Shown here: one piece after another, positions 32,299 through 37,280 of the stretch
Layout of the letters: each line of letters opens with the position of its first letter
Position numbering within the stretch: position 1 is the stretch's first letter
From: Oscillospiraceae bacterium
Lineage (GTDB): Bacteria; Bacillota; Clostridia; Oscillospirales; Acutalibacteraceae
Assembly (NCBI GenBank): GCA_902780565.1
Contig: CACZGD010000008.1
Location: 1-37,280, forward strand
Direction of reading: 5' to 3'
Length of the DNA stretch: 37,280 bases
Program-made: the position numbers and the translations under genes
Notes under the pieces: generated by a model
Database searches by the model: none
Told to the model about the DNA's origin: nothing
Seen by the model: only the letters and a program-made list of their open reading frames with translations

Positions 32299-33222
32299 TT
32301 ATCCGAACACCGTCTCCACGACCTTTTTGCACGGTTCCGGCGAATAGCGGAAGCGGTCCATGTGGTCGCCGGTGAAGAAATACCGCAGCGGCGGCTGCGG
32401 CGCGGGTCCGCCGGCGGAGATCAGGTTCAGCTTGATCTTCATGCGTTCGGGGTTCATGCTTTTGACGTAGACCACGCACGCCTGCCCCGGCTCCACGCCC
32501 GGCGTATGTTCGGCAAGGCCCGCCAGATTCGGGCGCAGCTCCACAAACACGCCGTAGGGCTCCACGGAGCGCACGGCGCCGGTCAAAGTTTCGCCGACCT
32601 CGATTTCGGCGGCGTTTTCTTCCCACGTGCCGAGCAGCTCCCGGAGGGAGAGGGTGAGCCTGCCGGACGCGTCGCGCCCCGCGAGGACCGTGCGCAGCTT
32701 TTGCCCCACCTGCAGGCGGTCCGCCGGGTGGGAGATGCGCGAAACGGAAATGCGGTCCACCGGCAGCAGGGCGGGCACGCCCGCGCCCACGTCGCAGAAC
32801 GCGCCGAACCCCTCCATGTGGGTCACGACCGCGGGCAGAACGTCCCCGGGGACAAGGCGGTCGAGGTAGTCCCTCCGGCAGCGCTCCTGCGCCAGCCGCC
32901 TGGAACAGACGGCGACGGGCGCCCCCTGTTCGTCCGCCGAAAACCCCGTGACCACAAACTGCACGGGCTTGCCGACCCGGGTGATCAGCGCGATCTCACG
33001 CGTGAGGCCTTCCCGGACCCCCAGCGCCCCCTCCTCCCGGGCAATGACCCCGGGCATGACGCCGAGGTCCGGGCGCAGACGGTAGTCTTTATCGCATTTC
33101 GGGACGAACGCCTCCAGCACCGCGCCCGCGGCGGCAGCCGCGGCAAGCCGCTCGGGTGAGGACAGCGCCAGCCGGTTTTCCGGCGTGCGCCAAAGTTCGC
33201 CCTCGGGAAGATACTTGCTCAT
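32299..33222 (-). CDS. S1-domain RNA-binding protein
   Basis: The 307-residue product has two S1/OB-type domains in its C-terminal half: GDVLPAVVTHMEGFGAFCDVG onward and GETLTGAVRSVEPYGVFVEL onward. The N-terminal half (VMPGVIAREEGALGVREG) resembles an incomplete S1-like unit. Such proteins bind single-stranded RNA and may aid translation; it is shorter than full ribosomal protein S1 and not necessarily ribosomal. The ATG at 33222 (MSKYLPEG) is preferred; an in-frame TTG at 33243 has no good ribosome site. It is divergent from the DUF951 gene and upstream of mnmE. Confidence 0.85.
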   Translation of the reverse strand: MSKYLPEGELWRTPENRLALSSPERLAAAAAAGAVLEAFVPKCDKDYRLRPDLGVMPGVIAREEGALGVREGLTREIALITRVGKPVQFVVTGFSADEQGAPVAVCSRRLAQERCRRDYLDRLVPGDVLPAVVTHMEGFGAFCDVGAGVPALLPVDRISVSRISHPADRLQVGQKLRTVLAGRDASGRLTLSLRELLGTWEENAAEIEVGETLTGAVRSVEPYGVFVELRPNLAGLAEHTPGVEPGQACVVYVKSMNPERMKIKLNLISAGGPAPQPPLRYFFTGDHMDRFRYSPEPCKKVVETVFG

Positions 33223-33335
33223 TTTATCACGAACCTTCGCCAAAAAAATTTGATCTCGTAATAAAATTCTATTCCATTTTACATCAAAGTATGTTAAAAT
33301 ACAAGGGATTATTTCGTTTCGGAAGGGGAAGCGGC

Positions 33336-33536
33336 ATGGACGTGCGCGTGGGCGATACGCTGGAGATGAAAAAGAACCATCCCTGCGGGGAAAAACGGTT
33401 TCTGGTGCTGCGTTCCGGCATCGATTTCCGCATCCGCTGCCTCGGCTGCGGACGCGAGGTGCTGGTGCCCCGCAGCAAGATCGAGCGCAATATCAAAAAA
33501 ATCGACCGTCCGGCGGGAACGGAGAACGCGGAGTGA
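33336..33536 (+). CDS. DUF951 family small protein
   Basis: The 66-residue protein matches the DUF951 pattern: [20 protein letters not shown], then [19 protein letters not shown]. Paired cysteines (CLGC) could bind metal or nucleic acid. These basic proteins of about 65 residues are widespread in Firmicutes and have no settled function. The ATG follows AAGGGGAA; a longer in-frame extension has no support. A TAAAAT -10-like box lies at 33295-33300. Its stop is 2 bp before the prfA start, so it is co-transcribed with prfA. Confidence 0.88.
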   Translation: MDVRVGDTLEMKKNHPCGEKRFLVLRSGIDFRIRCLGCGREVLVPRSKIERNIKKIDRPAGTENAE

Positions 33537-33538
33537 CT

Positions 33539-34618
33539 ATGCTGGAGAAAGTGCGACAGGTCGAGGACCGCGTGAACGAGATCGACCGCCTGCTGTGCGA
33601 CCCCGCGGTTTCGGCGGACGTGGCGCGGACCACGGCGCTGCTGAAGGAGCTGAAGACCCTGACGCCCGTGGCGGAAAAATACCGGGAATACCGGCAATAT
33701 GAGGAGAGCGCCGCCGCTGCCGCCGACATGATGGAGGAGGCGGGCGCGGACAAGGCGCTGCGCGAGGAGCTGTTTTCGGAGGCCGAGGACGCGAAGGCGG
33801 AAATGGCGCGGTGCCTGGAGGAGCTGAAGGTCCTGCTGCTGCCGAAGGACGCGCACGACGAGCGCAGCGTGATCATCGAGATCCGCTCCGGCGCGGGGGG
33901 CGAGGAAAGCGCCCTGTTTGCCGCGGTGCTGTTCCGGATGTACGCGATGTACGCCGAGCGCCGGGGCTGGAAGACGGAAGTGATGAACGTGAACGAGACC
34001 ACGCTTGGGGGCTATAAGGAGATCAGCTTTCTGATCGAGGGCGAGGGCGCCTTTTCCCGGTTCAAGTTTGAGTCCGGCGTCCACCGGGTGCAGCGCATTC
34101 CGGTGACGGAGGCGAACGGCAAGATCCAGACCTCCACCGCCACCGTGGCGGTGCTGCCGCAGGCGGAGGAAGTAGACGTGGCGCTGAACCCCGCCGACCT
34201 TGTGATCGATACCTTCCGGTCCTCCGGCGCGGGCGGGCAGCACATCAACAAGACCGAATCCGCCATCCGCATCACCCACGTGCCGACCGGCACCGTGGTG
34301 GAGTGCCAGGACGAGCGCAGCCAATACAAGAACAAGGACAAGGCGATGAAGGTGCTGCGGTCCCGTCTGTTGGAGCGCGAGATCGAAAAGCAGCAGGCCG
34401 AGATCGCCGGGACGCGCCGCCTGCAGGTGGGCACCGGCGACCGGAGCGAACGCATCCGCACCTATAACTATCCGCAGAACCGCGTCACCGACCACCGGAT
34501 CGGGCTGACGCTTTATAAGCTCGAGAGCATCCTGAACGGGGACCTGGACGAGCTGATCGACGCGCTGATCACCACCGATACCGCCGACCGCCTGCAGGCG
34601 ATGGGCGAAGAGGACTGA
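33539..34618 (+). CDS. prfA: Peptide chain release factor 1
   Basis: The 359-residue protein has the GGQ motif at 232-234 ([15 protein letters not shown]) for peptidyl-tRNA hydrolysis. The codon-reading tripeptide P-V-T is at 188-190, the P-x-T form of RF1 rather than the SPF of RF2, so it reads UAA and UAG. Both positions agree with E. coli RF1 to within one residue. The ATG at 33539 follows GGAG by 5 bases; the in-frame GTG at 33533 overlaps the DUF951 stop. PrmC, the usual methyltransferase partner, is not adjacent here. Confidence 0.97.
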   Translation: MLEKVRQVEDRVNEIDRLLCDPAVSADVARTTALLKELKTLTPVAEKYREYRQYEESAAAAADMMEEAGADKALREELFSEAEDAKAEMARCLEELKVLLLPKDAHDERSVIIEIRSGAGGEESALFAAVLFRMYAMYAERRGWKTEVMNVNETTLGGYKEISFLIEGEGAFSRFKFESGVHRVQRIPVTEANGKIQTSTATVAVLPQAEEVDVALNPADLVIDTFRSSGAGGQHINKTESAIRITHVPTGTVVECQDERSQYKNKDKAMKVLRSRLLEREIEKQQAEIAGTRRLQVGTGDRSERIRTYNYPQNRVTDHRIGLTLYKLESILNGDLDELIDALITTDTADRLQAMGEED

Positions 34619-34628
34619 TACATTATTC

Positions 34629-36254
34629 ATGACTAACACATTATTCTATACAATCACAGATCCCGCGCGGCAGACCGAAGAGCTGGAAACGGCGGCGGCG
34701 CTGCTGCGCTCGGGCGAGGTGGTGGCGATGCCGACCGAAACGGTGTACGGCCTTGCCGCGAACGCCTTTGACCCGGCGGCGGTGAAGAAGATCTTCGTCG
34801 CCAAGGGCCGCCCGCAGGACAATCCCCTGATCGTACATATCTCGCGGGAGGAGCAGCTTTACGAGCTGGCAAGCGAGGTGCCGGAGGCGGCGCTGCGGCT
34901 GTTCCGCAGATTCTCCCCGGGTCCCCTGACCGTGATCCTGAAAAAGACGGACGCGGTGCCGGACGAGGTGAGCGCAGGCTTACCGACCGTGGCGATCCGC
35001 TGGCCCTCCCACCCCGTGGCGCGGGCGCTGATCGAGGCGGCGGGCGTGCCGCTGGCGGCGCCGAGCGCGAATCTTTCCGGCTTTCCCTCCCCCACGAACG
35101 CCGAGGACGTTGCGGACGACATGACCGGGCGCGTGGCGTGCATTCTGGACGGCGGCCCCTGCGGGTTCGGGATCGAATCCACCGTGGTGACGCTGGCCAC
35201 CCCCGTGCCCCGGCTGCTGCGCCCCGGCGTGGTGACGGTGGAGGATCTGGAAGCCGTGCTGGGGCACGTGGACGTGGACGAGGCCGTGCTCGCCCCCCTG
35301 TCGGCGGGCAAAACGGCGGCCTCCCCCGGCATGAAATACAAACACTACGCGCCGAAGGCGGCGCTGACGATCGTGAAGGGCGCCCTTGCCGACTTTTTGC
35401 TGTATGCGCGGCGGCACCCGGAAGCGTACGATTACGCCCTGTGCTTTGAGGAGGACCTGCCCTTTGTGCCGCTGCCCGCGGTGACGATGGGAAAACGCGC
35501 CGATCCCCTGACCCAGACCGCGCGGCTGTTTGACGCGCTGCGCGAGCTGGACCGCGCCGGGGCGCAGAACGTGCTTGTGACGCAGCCGGAGCCGACCGGC
35601 GTGGGGCTGGGCGTGTGCAACCGCCTGTACCGCGCGGCGGGCTTCCGGTTCGCGGGACCCGAGCAGCGCGGGCGCGTGCTGGGGCTTTGCGGCCCCACGG
35701 GCGCCGGAAAATCCGTTGCCGACGCGGCGCTGGCGGCTGCCGGCTGCCGGATCGTAGATACGGACAAGCTCGCGCGCGAGGTGGTGGAAAAGGGCTCTCC
35801 CCTGCTGCCGAGGCTGCAGGCGGCGTTCGGGGACGATATTGTGCTGCCGGATGGGACGCTGGACAGAAAAAAGCTGGCAGCCCGCGCCTTCGCTTCCCCC
35901 GAGGGCGGCAGGACCCTTTCGGCGATCACGCACCCGGCGATTTTGCGCCGGACGCTGGACGAGGCGCTGGACGCGATCGCGGCGGGGGTTGACGCCGTGA
36001 TCGACGCGCCGCTGCTGTATTCCGCCGGGCTGGACGCCGTGTGCGACCGGGTGGTGAAGCTGACGGCGCCGGAGGAGACGCGCCTTGCCCGCATTATGGC
36101 GCGGGACGGGCTGGACCGGGCGGCAGCGGAAGCCCGCATGGCGGCGCAGGCGGAGGAGATGCGCCTGTCCGACGCCGCCGACGTGATCCTCGAAAACGAC
36201 GGGGACGCGGAAACCTTGCAAAAATGTGTGCGAAACGCATTCGATATCCCATAA
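34629..36254 (+). CDS. Fused threonylcarbamoyl-AMP synthase (Sua5) and dephospho-CoA kinase (CoaE)
   Basis: The 541-residue frame joins two enzymes. Residues 1-205 are the YrdC/TsaC catalytic domain (MPTETVYGLAANA, KGRPQDNPLIVHI, APSANLSG), which makes threonylcarbamoyl-AMP for t6A in tRNA. Residues 206-343 are the Sua5 C-terminal domain, with the linker SPGMKYKHYAPKA at 232-244. Residues 348-541 are a CoaE domain: P-loop GPTGAGKS (355-362), DTDKLAREVV, DAPLLYSAGLD and a lid with RIMARDGLDRAAAEARMAAQ. CoaE phosphorylates dephospho-CoA in the last step of CoA synthesis. All key motifs of both enzymes are present and no start codon with a ribosome site separates them, so both activities are expected. 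It follows prfA by 10 bp. Confidence 0.92.
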   Translation: MTNTLFYTITDPARQTEELETAAALLRSGEVVAMPTETVYGLAANAFDPAAVKKIFVAKGRPQDNPLIVHISREEQLYELASEVPEAALRLFRRFSPGPLTVILKKTDAVPDEVSAGLPTVAIRWPSHPVARALIEAAGVPLAAPSANLSGFPSPTNAEDVADDMTGRVACILDGGPCGFGIESTVVTLATPVPRLLRPGVVTVEDLEAVLGHVDVDEAVLAPLSAGKTAASPGMKYKHYAPKAALTIVKGALADFLLYARRHPEAYDYALCFEEDLPFVPLPAVTMGKRADPLTQTARLFDALRELDRAGAQNVLVTQPEPTGVGLGVCNRLYRAAGFRFAGPEQRGRVLGLCGPTGAGKSVADAALAAAGCRIVDTDKLAREVVEKGSPLLPRLQAAFGDDIVLPDGTLDRKKLAARAFASPEGGRTLSAITHPAILRRTLDEALDAIAAGVDAVIDAPLLYSAGLDAVCDRVVKLTAPEETRLARIMARDGLDRAAAEARMAAQAEEMRLSDAADVILENDGDAETLQKCVRNAFDIP

Positions 36255-36285
36255 ATACATCAAAAAAGGAAAGAAGGAACCCGAT

Positions 36286-37280
36286 ATGGCTGAAGAAAAC
36301 AACAGAGTGAAGGAACTCAAGGAGAAACTGACCTACGCCCCGAAGCACGCGGCGTATCAGATGGACGCGGAGACCGTTGCCGCCGCGGACAGCTTCTGCG
36401 AGGGCTATATGAGCTTTCTGGACGAGGCGAAGACCGAGCGCGAGGCGGTGGCGAAGGCGATCGAGCTGGCGCGGTCCAACGGCTTCCGGGAGTACGTGTG
36501 GGGCAAGTATTACGAGCCCGGCTCCCGCATCTATTACAACAATCGCGGCAAGGCGGTGGTGCTGGCGATCGTGGGCGAAATGGGCCTGTCCGACGGCGCG
36601 CGCATCGTGGCGGCGCACATCGACTCCCCGCGCCTGGACCTGAAGCCCAATCCCCTGTATGAAAAGGACGAGCTGGCCTGCTTCAAGACCCACTATTACG
36701 GCGGCATCAAGAAGTACCAGTGGACCGCGATCCCGCTGGCGCTGCACGGCGTGGTGGTCAAAAGCAACGGCGAGGTCGTGCGCGTGAACGTGGGCGAGGA
36801 CGACGGCGACCCCAAATTCGTGATCACCGACCTGCTGCCCCACCTTGCCGCCGAGCAGATGGGCAAAACGCTGGCGGCGGGCGTTGCGGGCGAGGACCTG
36901 AACATTCTGGTGGGCTCCCGTCCCTTTGAGCAGACCGAGGAAGCCGAGAGCGTGAAGCTGAACATCCTGAACATCCTGTTTGAAAAGTACGGCATGACCG
37001 AGGCGGACTTCCTGTCCGCGGAGCTGGAGGCCGTGCCCGCGTTCAAGGCTGCCGATATCGGCTTTGACCGCTCCCTGATCGGCGCCTACGGGCACGACGA
37101 CCGCGTGTGCGCCTACCCCGCCCTGATGGGCGTGCTGGACGCCGAGTCCCCCGCGCACACCGTGGTTTGCGTGCTGACCGACAAGGAAGAGATCGGCAGC
37201 GAGGGCAACACCGGCCTTAATTCCGAATACATGACCTATTTCATCAAGGCGCTGGCGAAGAGCGAGGGGCTGGACGGCGA
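36286..37280 (+). CDS. M18 family aminopeptidase (3' end outside window)
   Basis: The 331 visible residues show an M18 zinc aminopeptidase: HIDSPRLDLKPNP (His111), GAYGHDDRVCAYPAL (Asp near 271) and LTDKEEIGSEGNTG (Glu pair near 301). The missing end should hold the last metal ligands; full family length is about 430-460 residues. These dodecameric enzymes remove N-terminal acidic or neutral residues from peptides. AGAAGGA precedes the ATG. It follows the Sua5-CoaE gene by 31 bp and is probably in the same transcript. Confidence 0.93.
   Translation, partial: MAEENNRVKELKEKLTYAPKHAAYQMDAETVAAADSFCEGYMSFLDEAKTEREAVAKAIELARSNGFREYVWGKYYEPGSRIYYNNRGKAVVLAIVGEMGLSDGARIVAAHIDSPRLDLKPNPLYEKDELACFKTHYYGGIKKYQWTAIPLALHGVVVKSNGEVVRVNVGEDDGDPKFVITDLLPHLAAEQMGKTLAAGVAGEDLNILVGSRPFEQTEEAESVKLNILNILFEKYGMTEADFLSAELEAVPAFKAADIGFDRSLIGAYGHDDRVCAYPALMGVLDAESPAHTVVCVLTDKEEIGSEGNTGLNSEYMTYFIKALAKSEGLDG

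Overview
This window is GC-rich chromosomal DNA from a low-complexity-repeat-bearing member of the Firmicutes, most likely class Clostridia and near the Oscillospirales. The evidence is the gene content: RNase Y next to YmdB, recA-recX-rimO, a YnbB-type PLP protein, DUF951-prfA, M42 and M18 aminopeptidases, and a small membrane protein of the kind I associate with Oscillospiraceae. Genes have strong AGGAGG-type ribosome sites, several TTG starts, and sigma-A promoters with 17-bp spacers. I see no rRNA, tRNA, CRISPR array, phage gene or transposase. Most genes are housekeeping; the intergenic DNA is the unusual part.

Layout from left to right. 1-310: repeat-rich 3' flank and terminator of a large membrane protein (311-2182, minus). 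2354-6508 (plus): HD nucleotidase, two M42 aminopeptidases, a GNAT protein and a PflX-like radical SAM protein, all tightly packed. 6657-7520 (plus): a YhcC-type radical SAM gene whose start abuts heptanucleotide repeats. 8153-12131 (minus): ymdB, an orphan lipoprotein, a TPR protein and a DUF4037 protein form a coupled operon with a copy of a ~375-bp palindromic element at each end. 12853-14412 (minus): rny. 14679-18802 (minus): response regulator, histidine kinase, YnbB-like protein and HAD phosphatase under one near-perfect promoter. 18916-20991 (minus): U32 peptidase. 21211-25518 (plus): recA-recX-rimO-dCMP deaminase-proC. 25597-27686 (minus): a condensation-fold acyltransferase and a membrane protein. 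27897-29888 (plus): a VWA protein and a CDF metal exporter. 30266-30532 (plus): a small membrane protein after an AT-rich gap. 30892-33222 (minus): an S1-domain protein and mnmE. 33336-37280 (plus): DUF951, prfA, a Sua5-CoaE fusion and an M18 aminopeptidase cut by the window edge.

The main discovery candidate is a family of compound intergenic elements. Each core is an inverted pair of hairpins headed by GGTAG. The stem is ACGGCTG/CAGCCGT in one subfamily and ACGGCAC/GTGCCGT in the other, so two stem positions have changed with compensation. The cores are flanked by short tandem heptanucleotide repeats of the GATGTTG/CAACATC type. Other heptads (CCCTGGT, CCCTCGG, AGAATGC) occur nearby. This architecture resembles the REP/REPIN elements of proteobacteria, which are moved by RAYT (TnpA-REP) transposases, combined with STRR-type heptads known from cyanobacteria. 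No transposase is in the window. The elements mostly sit at the 3' ends of genes; one copy splits the usual rny-ymdB pair.

Other points of interest are the natural Sua5-CoaE fusion, a perfect 19-bp dyad over the -10 of the CDF gene, a dyad replacing the -35 of the VWA gene, and a structured leader before rny.
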